DNA of 64,000 nucleotides from contig NZ_CP070978.1 of the NCBI RefSeq assembly GCF_018417535.1, positions 372,001-436,000 of the forward strand. The letters are read 5' to 3'. This DNA comes from Burkholderia pyrrocinia (GTDB lineage: Bacteria > Pseudomonadota > Gammaproteobacteria > Burkholderiales > Burkholderiaceae). The notes below the pieces were generated by a model. It did not search any database, was not told the DNA's origin, and worked only from the letters and a program-made list of their open reading frames with translations. A program made the position numbers and the translations under genes. Shown here piece by piece: positions 51,275 to 61,400 of this stretch; positions within the stretch are counted from its first letter, which is position 1; every line of letters starts with the position of its first letter.

Positions 51275-51550
51275 TCAGCGGCCCGATGTTTCAGCTTCGA
51301 TACGACCTTCTTCCCACAGTGCCCAGAAACGGCTGCCGGCGCGATACGGATTCGCACGCCGCGCGCTGTAATCGGTAACGCCCTGGCGAAACGCGCCGTA
51401 CAGCGTCAGCGGCGGATTGTCGACGCACGCGGCTTCACGCGCGGCCGGCATGCGGCGCTCGGAAACGAGCCGCCGGATCAGCGATGCGCCGTCGATCACG
51501 GCCTGTTCGTCGATCGTTTCGTTGCGGCTGAGGACTTCGACGGTATTCAT
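51275..51550 (-). CDS. Hypothetical protein
   Basis: This 91-aa protein starts MNTVEVLSRNETIDEQAVID. It is polar with an N-terminal strand/helix and a C-terminal YRAGSRFWALWEEGRIEAET stretch. GGGAGACCCAGC precedes ATG 51550. No family is recognised and the gene is isolated. The codon pattern is like the core genes, so it is probably real. Confidence 0.6.
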   Translation of the reverse strand: MNTVEVLSRNETIDEQAVIDGASLIRRLVSERRMPAAREAACVDNPPLTLYGAFRQGVTDYSARRANPYRAGSRFWALWEEGRIEAETSGR

Positions 51551-51810
51551 GCTGGGTCTCCCTGACAACCTGTTTCCCTGTCAGGGAGCAATAAGAATGC
51601 CAGCCTTGAAAAGCCTTGCGCTGCATCGATCGTGCAGGCTTCTGCGGTCAATGTGACGGGTGGCGAACGCCGATGTTACGGAACACGTCACGTGACACGC
51701 GCGTGTGCGGCGCCACGTGCGAACACGCAAAGCGTTTCGGAATTGAATCGTCGGGAGGATGCGGCCGGCGGTGGAAACGCGGATTCGCGACCGGAGCGCG
51801 CGCCGTCGGG

Positions 51811-53361
51811 TCAGCTCGCGGTGACCGGTGCCACGCGGCGGCTGCCGTTCGAATAGAAGCGGTAGATGCCCTTGCCGGCCGACTTCGCGTCGTACAGCGC
51901 GCTGTCGGCCCGGCGGATCAGTTCGTCGGGGGAGCCGTGCCCGTCGTCGAGTGCGATGCCGATGCTGATCCCGAGGCTGACGATCTTGCCGATCGACAGC
52001 GTATACGGTGCCGAGATCTGCCGGATGATCCGCGCGGCGAGGAGCGAGCATGCTTGCATCGTCGTGTCGTCGATCGCGACGACGAACTCATCGCCGCCGA
52101 TGCGCGCCGCAAGCTCGCCGGGCGGCAGCGTCTTGCCAAGCCGCTCGGCGACCTGCATGAGCACCTCGTCGCCGGCCTGGTGGCCGAAGCGGTCGTTGAT
52201 CGCCTTGAAGCCGTCGAGGTCGAGATACATGACGGCGAGCGCAGGGTTCGGCAGGCGCGGCCGGCGCGCGAGCATCCGCTTGAGCCCGGCATGCAGTTCG
52301 TGGCGGTTCGGCAAACCGGTCAGCGCGTCGTGCCGCGCGAGATGCCGGATGTGCTGCTCGGTCTGGCGGCGCGCTGTGACGTCCTCGACGATGATCACCG
52401 CGTTGCCGTCGGGCACGCGGTGGCGCGTCAGTTCGAGCTGGCGGCCGTCGGCGAGCACGATCTCGAACGGCTCCGGTTCGTCGCGGTTCAACCAGCCGTC
52501 GCACTGCGCGACGAGCCCGGCGCCGCCGGCATCGGTCACCGCATTCGCGCCGAGCGCCGCGACGACGTCGGGCAGCGGCGTGTCGAGCATGATCTCGCGC
52601 GGCGAGCCGAACAGTTGCGCGGTGCGCCGGTTCGCGACGGTCACGCGGCTGTCGCCGTCGATCATGCACAGGCCGTGTGGCATATAGGTGAGGGCGGCGT
52701 CGAAGCGTGCGACGAGTTCGGCGTTGCGCTGGCGCGCAGCGATCAGCGCGACGAGCACGCGGTAGTGGCGCTGGACGACGGTGCGCATGGCCGCGAGATA
52801 GATCGCGAGCGGCGGCAGCAGCAGCCACGCGCCCGACCGGTGGGCCAGCAGCGCACCGACGCCGATCGGCAGCACGCCGAGCGTGACCTGCGTCATCGCG
52901 AGCCGCGGCAACGCCGAATTGCGCGACGCGATTCCGCCGAACACGCCGCCCGCGACCATCACCGACAGCGTGCCGAGTTCGACGTCGGTCGCTTGCACGC
53001 AGCCCATCACGCCGAGGCCGAGCACGAAGCACGCCGCGAGCGACACGGGCGCATAGTGCATCGCCCAGTATTCGGCGCGATCGTCGCCGGCGTCGCGGCG
53101 CACCGTGTAGGCACGCGCGATCGCGAGCCGGGCGGCGAGCAGGCTGATGTCGGCGATGAGCCACACGAGACACCAGAGTTGCTGCAGCCGGATCAGCGCG
53201 ACGGCCGCGACGAAGCCGCTCGCGAGCCCGGACATCGCCATCGGGCGAATATCCTCGAACAGCGTGACGAGCATCGACGGACGCAGCGCCGCCGTGACAC
53301 GGTGGTTGCCGGAGGGGGGAGTGGCGAGAACGGAGTTCAGGAGAGATGCCCTGACTGCCAT
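51811..53361 (-). CDS. Membrane diguanylate cyclase (PAS-GGDEF)
   Basis: This 516-aa protein has an N-terminal membrane part of several spans (residues about 40-200), a PAS-like sensor (MPHGLCMIDGDSRVTVANRR) and a GGDEF domain with RIGGDEFVVAI, active site at residues 422-426. No EAL or HD-GYP domain is present. It would make cyclic di-GMP from two GTP and so favour biofilm and reduce motility. A product-inhibition RxxD site five residues upstream of GGDEF was not seen. The start MAVRAS at 53361 was chosen; the frame stays open further upstream. Confidence 0.88.
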   Translation of the reverse strand: MAVRASLLNSVLATPPSGNHRVTAALRPSMLVTLFEDIRPMAMSGLASGFVAAVALIRLQQLWCLVWLIADISLLAARLAIARAYTVRRDAGDDRAEYWAMHYAPVSLAACFVLGLGVMGCVQATDVELGTLSVMVAGGVFGGIASRNSALPRLAMTQVTLGVLPIGVGALLAHRSGAWLLLPPLAIYLAAMRTVVQRHYRVLVALIAARQRNAELVARFDAALTYMPHGLCMIDGDSRVTVANRRTAQLFGSPREIMLDTPLPDVVAALGANAVTDAGGAGLVAQCDGWLNRDEPEPFEIVLADGRQLELTRHRVPDGNAVIIVEDVTARRQTEQHIRHLARHDALTGLPNRHELHAGLKRMLARRPRLPNPALAVMYLDLDGFKAINDRFGHQAGDEVLMQVAERLGKTLPPGELAARIGGDEFVVAIDDTTMQACSLLAARIIRQISAPYTLSIGKIVSLGISIGIALDDGHGSPDELIRRADSALYDAKSAGKGIYRFYSNGSRRVAPVTAS

Positions 53362-53688
53362 GGTCGTTGACCTCGACACGATATTGCGATGGCTGGCGGC
53401 GCCCGCACGGCACATGGCGGAAGCACCGGCAAGCCGGATGCGCACGACATTACCATGAAACACAGGCGGCGCGGGGGCCCGGGCGCATCGCCGGTGGCAG
53501 TCCGCCAGCACCGGACATCGCGCCGGCCGCCAGTCGTCAACCACGCCTGCAAAAGGCTTGCGCATTCGACGGCGCCGCGGCAGCATCGTTGCGAACGGAA
53601 CGATGTGCGGCGGCCGACCGGAGACCGGCCGCGATGCGTGGGGCGCGCTTGCCCGTCGGTTGCTGTCGATGCAGGGCAAAGCCGATGC

Positions 53689-54046
53689 GACGGCATGCAA
53701 ACGCAAGCAGACGGCCGACGCCGCACAGCTCGCGGCCGGCCGCTCGGTGTATCTCGCAGTGTGCGCGAGCTGTCACGGCTTCAACGGCGAAGGCAAGCCG
53801 CACGTTGCGGTGCCGATGAACGGCAACTCGACGGTGCGCCAGGGCGATCCGCGCAACCTGCTGGTCGCGATGCTCGACGGCATCGACGAGCAGAAGTTTG
53901 CCGGCTTCGAAAACCTGCAGCCGATGCCGGGTTTCGCGCACACGCTGAGCGACGACGAACTCGCCCAGCTCGCGAACTACCTGCGCGCGACGTGGGGCGG
54001 CCAGCCCGCGAGCGTCACGCCGGCCGACGTGAAGGCCATGCGTTAA
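53689..54046 (+). pseudogene. Truncated c-type cytochrome (C-terminal domain only)
   Basis: The frame contains AAGRSVYLAVCASCHGFNGE (heme motif CASCH), NGNSTVRQGDPRNLLVAMLD, a MPGFAHTLSDDELAQLANYL axial-Met region and a C-terminal ADVKAMR. This matches the third heme domain of the membrane cytochrome subunit of alcohol or gluconate dehydrogenases, which normally has three. No signal peptide or first two heme domains precede it; upstream in-frame ATGs (53558, 53668) give only a basic, non-hydrophobic head. Without export the heme cannot be attached, so I read it as a gene remnant. Confidence 0.6.
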
Positions 54047-54073
54047 GTCCAAGTCGTGCCGCAGGGCGGGGCG

Positions 54074-54129
54074 TCGCGCGCGATGCAGCCGGTTTCCGGT
54101 GATCGCGCGCGATGCGTCGCCCGACTTTT
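54074..54129 (+). terminator. Hairpin with T tract between convergent genes
   Basis: TCGCGCGCGAT (54074-54084) and ATCGCGCGCGA (54102-54112) form an 11-bp stem; GC-rich bases and then TTTTT (54125-54129) follow. The loop contains a second inverted pair, CCGG...CCGG. Confidence 0.65.
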
Positions 54130-54141
54130 TGCGGCGGTGCT

Positions 54142-54312
54142 TCAGTAGCCGCCACCTCCGCCACCGCCACCGCCTCCGCTGCCTCCCGAACCGCCGCCGT
54201 ACCGGCTCATGCCCGGTCCTTGCGAAGTGCCGCTGCCCGACTGCGTACATCCCGCCGACAGGACAAGCACCAGTGCCGCGATCAGCGCCGCGGCCAACGT
54301 TGCCGATTTCAT
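54142..54312 (-). CDS. Small Gly-rich lipoprotein
   Basis: This 56-aa protein starts MKSATLAAALIAALVLVLSA with a lipobox ending SAGC (Cys22). After cleavage the mature part is about 35 residues, ending in a run of glycines (SGGSGGGGGGGGGGY). AAGGAGATCGC precedes ATG 54312. Function unknown; similar tiny lipoproteins are widespread in Burkholderia. Confidence 0.72.
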   Translation of the reverse strand: MKSATLAAALIAALVLVLSAGCTQSGSGTSQGPGMSRYGGGSGGSGGGGGGGGGGY

Positions 54313-54515
54313 TGCGATCTCCTTGCAGCGCGCAGGCCGCAGGACAGGCCGGTTCGCGTGAACCGCGCGTCTGCGCGATGAAGAAACGGATCGGGCGGAC
54401 CGCTTATTCCATGCTTTTTGCGTATCGTCGCGCACGATGGGGCCGGATCGGATCCGCCGCGCGGCGCCTTGGTACACTCCGGCACGCCGCCATTCCGATT
54501 CCGAATACGAAAACC

Positions 54516-54989
54516 ATGAGTGCCACCCTCGAGCGCCCGCCGCGCGAACCGTCGCATCCGTCCCGTCCCATCGTGCTCGGCTGCATGTCGTTTGCCGTGG
54601 GCGGCCCGCTGGTCGCGGCGCTCGTCTGGCCGCTCGTGATGCTGATCGCGTGGTCGTTGATCGACGGCCCGTCATGGCACGTGCTGAAAGTCAGCGCCAG
54701 CATGGTGCCGATGATCTTCTTCGCGTCGTTCCTGTTCGGTTATTTCCTGCCCGCGACGGTCGCTGGCGGCATCATGGGCGCGATCGGCACGCGCATCCGG
54801 CGGCGCTGGTTCGTGTTGCTGGGAATGATCGTGGGCGGCGGTGCGATGACCGGTTACGTGCTGCTCTGCGCGTATCTGATGAATGCCGACAAGGTCGGCG
54901 ACATCAACGCGATCGCCACGCTCGATGCGATCGTGACGTCGGCCGTGATGTCGCACTGGCTGCATCGTCGGCTCGGACGCCGGCGTTGA
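54516..54989 (+). CDS. Small multi-span membrane protein
   Basis: This 157-aa protein starts MSATLERPPREPSHPSRPIV. Hydrophobic segments are visible around VGGPLVAALVWPLVMLIAWS, MVPMIFFASFLFGYFLPATV, FVLLGMIVGGGAMTGYVLL and IATLDAIVTSAVM, so about four spans, with a basic end (HRRLGRRR). No family motif is recognised. It is probably an inner-membrane protein of unknown function. Confidence 0.68.
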   Translation: MSATLERPPREPSHPSRPIVLGCMSFAVGGPLVAALVWPLVMLIAWSLIDGPSWHVLKVSASMVPMIFFASFLFGYFLPATVAGGIMGAIGTRIRRRWFVLLGMIVGGGAMTGYVLLCAYLMNADKVGDINAIATLDAIVTSAVMSHWLHRRLGRRR

Positions 54990-55124
54990 GCGCGCCGCGC
55001 CGCGCATCGGGTGCGTGACCGATGGCGCGGATGAACCCGACGCGCCGAATGGCACCGCTCGACCGCGGCCAGCGGCCCGCCATGCTTTCCTTTGCGAGGA
55101 TGCCGCCGTCGCGGCGGCGTCCGG

Positions 55125-55616
55125 TCAACGATAGACGAGATCGGCGCGGCGGTTCTGCGCCCACGAATCCTCGTCGTGGCCGAGCGCGACCGGCTTTTCC
55201 TTGCCGAGGCTGACCGCTTCGAGTTGCGTGCCCGGCACGCCGAGCGTTTCAAGTGCGCTGAACACGGCTTGCGAACGGCGTTGGCCGAGCGCGAGGTTGT
55301 ATTCGGACGTGCCGCGTTCGTCGGTGTTGCCCTGGATCAGCACACGCCGCGACGGATGGCTGCGCAGGTAGTCGGCATGCGCCTGCAGCAGCGACTGGTA
55401 TTCGGGCTTCACGGTGTACGCGTCGAAATCGAAATAGATGCTGCGCTTCGCGAGCGGGCTGTTCGGATTGTTGAGATCGTCGGCGGTCACCGTTGCGACG
55501 GCTTCGCTCGAGGGCGTCGGCGCCATGCCGGCATTCTCGGGGGTTTTCGCCGCGTGATGGCAACCGGCCAGCAGTGCAAGGGCTGCCAGGACCGCAAATC
55601 GGTTCGTTTTGCTCAT
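55125..55616 (-). CDS. Pal-like OmpA-family lipoprotein
   Basis: This 163-aa lipoprotein starts MSKTNRFAVLAALALLAGCH with lipid Cys19. The OmpA C-like domain shows IYFDFDAYTVKPEYQSLLQA, RVLIQGNTDERGTSEYNLAL and NRRADLVY, which bind peptidoglycan diaminopimelate. It is the same size and order as Pal of the Tol-Pal system, but no tol genes adjoin it, so it is probably an accessory Pal paralogue. It is monocistronic. Confidence 0.86.
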   Translation of the reverse strand: MSKTNRFAVLAALALLAGCHHAAKTPENAGMAPTPSSEAVATVTADDLNNPNSPLAKRSIYFDFDAYTVKPEYQSLLQAHADYLRSHPSRRVLIQGNTDERGTSEYNLALGQRRSQAVFSALETLGVPGTQLEAVSLGKEKPVALGHDEDSWAQNRRADLVYR

Positions 55617-56018
55617 TGTTCCTCTCCAGCGGTTGACTGCATTGAAAGCGTGGTGCGTGCGATCTGCACGTCCGTATCCGGCCGCAACGGCGCGAAAGGT
55701 CCGGCTTCGTCGACGTGATGCATGTTCGTAAGCCGGTGGTGCGCCATATGAAAGCGTATTGCGACCGGAACGCCGAATCACGGCGTCGCTGCAAATAGAT
55801 TAGGAAAAATGTCAAAACGTGACCAGTTTCTCCGCATTTCTTTGCGCAGACACGACAGTCCGGGAGGCATTCTTGCTCCCGCCGGCGGCGCGCGGCACGC
55901 GATGCCACCGCGAACAGGCCGCGCACGGGCGCGGCCTGTTCAGCGCGGGTCACGACGATCGGGCGGGGCTTGAAACGCGTGCCGTACGCAGTCGACACAG
56001 CGGCGAAGCGCCGCGTCG
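55617..56018. other. Intergenic region with a strong hairpin
   Basis: 402 bp, no gene. GAACAGGCCGCGC (55912-55924) and its exact complement (55929-55941) make a 13-bp stem with a 4-base loop, just downstream of the porin gene on its strand. It is likely the porin terminator despite the lack of a T tract. Confidence 0.5.
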
Positions 56019-57215
56019 TCAGAACTTGTGCCGCAGTCCCAGTGCGACGACAACCTGGTTGCTGCTCGCCGAAGGCGTCAGCGTCCAGACGGTCGCGTTG
56101 AACGCGGGATTGCCGTTGCCGCCGCTCACGCTCTGGTAGACGCCTTCGAGATACGCGTCCGTGCGCTTCGACAGTGCATAGTCGGCTTGCGCGACGACCT
56201 GGTTCCATTTCGGGCGCGTCTGGCCCGTGCGCGTGTCGAAGCGGCCCATCGTGTACGTGTATGCGGCGGCGACGCTCAATGCACGCGTGACGAAGTAGCG
56301 CCCGTCGACCGTGAAGTTGTCGAACACGAGCGATTCGCCCTTCAGCGGCGCGATATTGCCGCCCTGGAGCACGCCCGTCACGCCGTCGGTGGTCGAGTGC
56401 GACCAGGCGGCGCCGATCGAATGCGGCCCGAATGCATAACGGCCGGCCGCGGCCCAGATCTGCTGGTTGCCGCCGGTGATCGTCGCCGAACCGTCGACCG
56501 TGCTCAGCGCGCCGTCCGGGTTCGGCGAATTGCGGTCGCGGCTGATTTTCAGGTAACCGGCGCCGAGCTTCAGCGGCCCGTTCGCATACGACAGCCCCGC
56601 GCTCCATGCCGCGTTGTTGGCGAACTGGCCGGCCGCGTTCGAGAAACCGAACATCGCGCCGAACGTCAGCCCGCGGTACGTCGGGCTCGTGTATTTCACC
56701 GCGTTGTTGATGCGCAGGTTGCGGTTCGAATCGTCGTTGTCGTATGGATGGACCGCGAGGTTGCCGCCCCAGCCGGGCCCGGACGCGCCGAGCGGCGTCA
56801 CGAAGTCGAGGATCAGGTCGTACTGGCGGCCGAACGTCAGCGTGCCGGCCGTCTTCGAGCTCACGCCGATCCACGCCTGGCGGCCGAACAGGTCGACGCC
56901 TTTCTGCGACAGCTTGCCGGTGGTGCCCGAGAAGCCGTTTTCGAGCGTGAAGACCGCGGCCATGCCGCCACCGAGATCTTCGCGGCCGCGCAGCCCCCAG
57001 CGCGACGCGTTCAGCGCGCCGCTCGTCATCGCGACGCTGCCGCTGCCGGGCGAGCCGGCGCCCTGCGTGCGCTGGTTGGTCGAGTAGGTGATCGACGTGT
57101 CGATCAGGCCGTACAGCGTCACGCTGCTCTGTGCGTGCGCGACGCCCGGCACGAAGCCGGTCAGGCATGCGGCAACGACGGTCCCCGCGACGCGCGCGCT
57201 GGCATGCTTGTTCAT
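56019..57215 (-). CDS. General porin (Gram-negative porin family)
   Basis: This 398-aa porin starts MNKHASARVAGTVVAACLTG with signal cleavage after AHA, followed by QSSVTLYGLIDTSITY, the conserved first strand. A 16-strand trimeric barrel is expected: TSGALNASRWGLRGREDLGG, TLFGRQYD-like and the final NQVVVALGLRHKF with C-terminal Phe, needed for outer-membrane insertion. It admits small hydrophilic solutes. An ATG 15 bases upstream (57230) is possible; neither start has a good SD. Confidence 0.9.
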   Translation of the reverse strand: MNKHASARVAGTVVAACLTGFVPGVAHAQSSVTLYGLIDTSITYSTNQRTQGAGSPGSGSVAMTSGALNASRWGLRGREDLGGGMAAVFTLENGFSGTTGKLSQKGVDLFGRQAWIGVSSKTAGTLTFGRQYDLILDFVTPLGASGPGWGGNLAVHPYDNDDSNRNLRINNAVKYTSPTYRGLTFGAMFGFSNAAGQFANNAAWSAGLSYANGPLKLGAGYLKISRDRNSPNPDGALSTVDGSATITGGNQQIWAAAGRYAFGPHSIGAAWSHSTTDGVTGVLQGGNIAPLKGESLVFDNFTVDGRYFVTRALSVAAAYTYTMGRFDTRTGQTRPKWNQVVAQADYALSKRTDAYLEGVYQSVSGGNGNPAFNATVWTLTPSASSNQVVVALGLRHKF

Positions 57216-57526
57216 CTGGTAGGAATGCATAGGAGTTTTTATCGTTTGCCCGGCACGGCGGCCGGCGGGTCGCGTCGGCGTGCCGGCCGACGGATCGAGC
57301 GGCCATTATTGGAGATCGTGCGACGGTCGATTAAGGCGTTGCACAGGAAAGGTCCTCTGCGGAATCGAGCAGAATCGCGGCGCGTCGGTGTCGGCGTCGG
57401 GGATTCAGTCGGGAGCGGGGAGCGTGTGGCGCAGGAGGGCGTGCGTCGCGGCGTCGGCGACGCTTTTCAGTTTCAGTGCGGTACCGAGCGGTTCAAGCCG
57501 TCGGCGCGCGATCGACGGTCGAACGA

Positions 57527-58105
57527 TTAACGGCGAGCAATCGGCAGCGCAGTTTCGACGCCGCGGCTTCGATACGCGGCACGAACGGCGATCGCTTTGG
57601 CTTCGATTGCTTCCGGCGACGGGCAGGGTCTCAGGCGAACGACGACGCGCGGCAACGCAGCAAGCTGATTGCGCAAGCGCACGATCGATGGGCAGCAACG
57701 GAATGCCGACACCGCCGCATCGGGCCCCGACGCGGCTTCGGCAAGCTCGGCCGACCACCCGGCACCGCGATGGCGCCTGACGTCGTCGAGGTGCGGCAGG
57801 TAGCGTGCGTCGCCCGACAACGCGATCAGCAGCGCAGCCCAGTGCGCGCCGCGCCATCCGTGGTTCAGGTCGTGAGTCAGGTCGGCGAGCAGCGCGTCGT
57901 CCAGCACGGACAGGCTTTGCTGGCAAAGGTAGTGGAAGTCGAGCGGCTGGTAGCGGACCTGCGGGTAGTCGCGCAGCACATGCCCGAGCTCGACGCCGGT
58001 ATCGACGGCGGCAGCGAGGAATCGTTCGGCCGGCGCAGGGCGGTTCAGCAGCAGCGTGGGCACGTTCAGGAACAGCCGGCTGAGGTCATCGGGGTGGTAG
58101 TGCAT
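57527..58105 (-). CDS. Hypothetical protein
   Basis: This 192-aa protein starts MHYHPDDLSRLFLNVPTLLL. It is Leu/Arg/Ala-rich, with three pairs of HH/CC residues (HGWRGAHWAALL, HLDDVRRHRG). Composition suggests a soluble protein of mainly helices, and no family is recognised. It is divergent from the giant gene at 58466, separated by 360 bp. Its reading frame is unlikely to be a shadow since no longer gene covers it. It may be linked to that gene or be unrelated. Confidence 0.5.
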   Translation of the reverse strand: MHYHPDDLSRLFLNVPTLLLNRPAPAERFLAAAVDTGVELGHVLRDYPQVRYQPLDFHYLCQQSLSVLDDALLADLTHDLNHGWRGAHWAALLIALSGDARYLPHLDDVRRHRGAGWSAELAEAASGPDAAVSAFRCCPSIVRLRNQLAALPRVVVRLRPCPSPEAIEAKAIAVRAAYRSRGVETALPIARR

Positions 58106-58465
58106 CGCGAAGGTCGCTTTCGATGGCGTGTTGTCGTTTGTCGTTCAAGCCACCCGGAAACGGCGAAGAACGTCAAGGCAGTGCCGCGACCGCCGCGGTT
58201 TTAGCCTGACCGATGAGTATGGATGGACGGCACGGCCGGAGGCAACGGGAAAATTTACCGTTCAAGCGGCACCGGGCCGGCATCGGAAAACAACGGCCGT
58301 TGCCCGCGTCACATTCGTAGCACAGGTTTCCCGGTGCCGGCGTAACCGGGCCGGCGACTACGTAATTCGCGACTTTTTGCGCGCTATCGGTTCGGCACAA
58401 TGGACCATTGCGCGTGGCGGCCTGCCGCTTGCCCGGTACGTCACGCATGCCGCGGGAGAACGCAC
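58106..58465. promoter_or_regulatory. Divergent region, hypothetical gene / giant gene
   Basis: 360 bp with no supported gene. The sequence from 58270 to 58450 is relatively AT-rich and is probably the promoter zone of the giant gene. Confidence 0.4.
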
Positions 58466-61400
58466 ATGGTGTTGATGGCAGTGGGAGGGGGCGGGGGTGC
58501 GCCGGTGGACGTGCCGCAGCCACAGAACGACAACAACCCGACGAACAACAACGGGACGAACAACAACGGCGCCACCGGCGCCCCTCCGGCCCAGACACCC
58601 GAACAGAAGGCCCTCGCCGCGGCGCAGGCCGAGACGCAGCGCCTGCTCCAGCTGGCGCAGGCGGAGATGGCGACGCTCAAGCGCCTGAACGACCAGGGCG
58701 CATCGCAAGCCGACCTCGACAACCAGGTCAAGAAGGCCGAAACCGCGTGGGGCGCGGTGCAGGCGGCCGTCGAGAACCAGATGCGCGTCGCCGCGGACGG
58801 CGGCGGCGACACGAACAAGGCGATCGCGGGCGTCGCATCGGATCTGCGCAACGCATCGCCGAAGGATCCGGTGCTCGGCGAAGTTCTCGACGACGCGCAG
58901 AAGGCAGTCACCGCGGAATCGGCGCCCCAGCGGGCGACCAACGAGAAAGCATTCCAGTTCGCACAGGCGGTGCAGCAGGACCAGGACGCGAATGCCGACG
59001 TGAAGCAGTACAACGCGTTGCCGGGCGGCATCCGGCGCGCCGACCCCGAGACCGGTGCGCAGTTGCGTCAGACGGCCAGCACGGCCGACGCGAACTGCGA
59101 CACCGCCTACACGGCGCTGACGACCGCATTGCGGCATGAATACAGCACGTCGGCCGCGACGCTGCGCCTGAACGACGCGAAGGCCGATTACGCGGCGTGG
59201 CAGAAGGAGCCGGGCGGGTTGCGCCGCGCCGACGAGGCCGACATCACGCAGGCAATGTCGCAGGCGCAGAGCCAGTACGACAAGGTGGTGACGGGCGGCG
59301 ACGACAGCGCGTTGACCTACGTGACGCCCGACGAGCAGAAACAGACCGTCGCGTCCGTGAAGCAGAACCACGACGGCATGTGGTACACCGGCCTCGTCGA
59401 CGTATTCGGCGAGCAAAGCCAGCTCAAACGCACGATCGCGACGATCAATCCCGACGATCCGTCGCTGTCGCCGCAGATGAAGCAGCTCGCGCAGTCCGAT
59501 CCGGTCACCTTTGCGCTGTTGCAGGACACGGGCCAGACCGTCGATCCGAACGACCCGAAGCTGTCGACGCAGGAAAAGGCGCTCGCCCGGCAGAATCCGC
59601 TCGCCGAGGCATTCGTCAAGCTGACGGGCGTCGAGGTGAACCCGGCCGACGTGAAGGATCCGACCGCGGCCAAGGCGCTGAAGGATCAGATCGACCAGCA
59701 GGGCGTATTCCAGTACGCGATGGCGCACGTCGACCAGAATTCGCCGGGTTACCAGCAGATGAAGCTGCTGCTCGCGGCGGCGCCCGACGTGCGGCTGCAG
59801 TACACGAAGCAGCAGGTCGACCAGTTGATGCAGAACCCGGGCAGCAATCCCGGCGCCGCGCTCCAGGTGCTGAAGACCAACATGGACGCATCGTTCTCGC
59901 TGGACGAGCGCCAGACGCTGTGGACCCAGGCCGGCCAGCCGCATTTCGACGCGAACTTCATCCATTCGCAGATCGATCCGCTGATGCAGAAGCCCGATTC
60001 GAAGGCGACCGACCAGGCGAGCATGCAGGCGCGTTACGACGGCAGGATGAACGCCGACAAGGCCGGCAAATGGATGCAGGACATCCTCGCCAATGCGCCG
60101 CCCGAATTCGCGGGCGTCGTGCTCGACACCGTCGAGAAGGATTTCAGCAACAAGTGGACGCAGTCGAACACGGGCACGCCGCAGCCTTACGGCGACGGCA
60201 TCGACTTCTACAAGGGGCTCAGCAAGGCGGTCGGGCTGGCCGACCAGCAGCCGACCGCGAGCGGCGTGCCCGTGCAGCGCGAGAACGACGTCGCGAGCTG
60301 GCTGCTCGACGCCAACGGCAACGCGAAGACGATGATCTACACGCTGCGCGGCAGCGACGCGGGATACGGTTTCGACAGCGTGCGCCAGGCGCTTTCGTCG
60401 GGCGTCGATCCGTCGCTGTCGAAGGCGCTGCTGTCGAAGATGCAGGGCGACGACCGGTTCCGCTCGGGCTTCGCGAACGACTTCCAGCTGCGTTACCAGC
60501 AAGGCGCCGAACACGCGCAAAGCGATCGGAACACGCAAGCCGCAACGGCCAGCTACAACCTGTTCAAGGCCGATCCGGACAAGCAGCTGCAGGCGTATTT
60601 CAACGATTTCCAGAAGAACTTCGACGGCCAGTCCCGGACGTTCACGGTCGGTTCCGACCAGCTCACGAACTTCGTCGGCGCGGGGCTCGGGATGCAGCCC
60701 GACAACCCGGGCGCGGTGCCGACCGACGCGAACGACGTGCCGTCGATGGCGCTGCTCGAACAGATGATCGTCAGCAACGGACAGTTGTCGAACGGCACGG
60801 CGGTGAACGGCCAGTCGCTGTACGCGAAGAATTCGGCCGCGACGCAGATGATCCAGGCCGTCGTCGACCAGATCCGGAAAGTCGGCGGCGATCACGCGGT
60901 CGTGTCGCTGGTGCCGATCTACTACGTGTCGAAGGGGACGGGCGCCGCGCCGAGCGCGCTGTTCAAGGTGCAGGTCGAGGGGCATCCGGACCAGTACAAA
61001 CTGATCGACGATCGCGGCTGGAAGTACGACACCGTCGACGACTACCAGCACAACAATGCGCTGTCCGACGACGGCAAGCTGTATGTGCCGAAGAGCCTGA
61101 CGCAAGGTTCCGGATCCGGCGATTTCTCGCAATACGAACCGATCGACGCGCACAAGACGGAGTGGTACCAGCACGCCGAACACATTCTCGAGATGGGCGC
61201 GGGCATTCTCGCGGCGGCCGGCGGCGTCGTGCTGGTGGCGAGCGGCATCGGCGCGCCGGTCGGCGGCGCACTGCTCGGCGCCGCGTGGACGACGGTCGGC
61301 GTAGGGATGGCGGTCGGCGTGCCGGCCGCCATCGGCGACCTGAAGAACCTGAGCGATCACGGCCAGTCGACCGGCTTCGGCAATGCGCAGGCGCGCGGCG

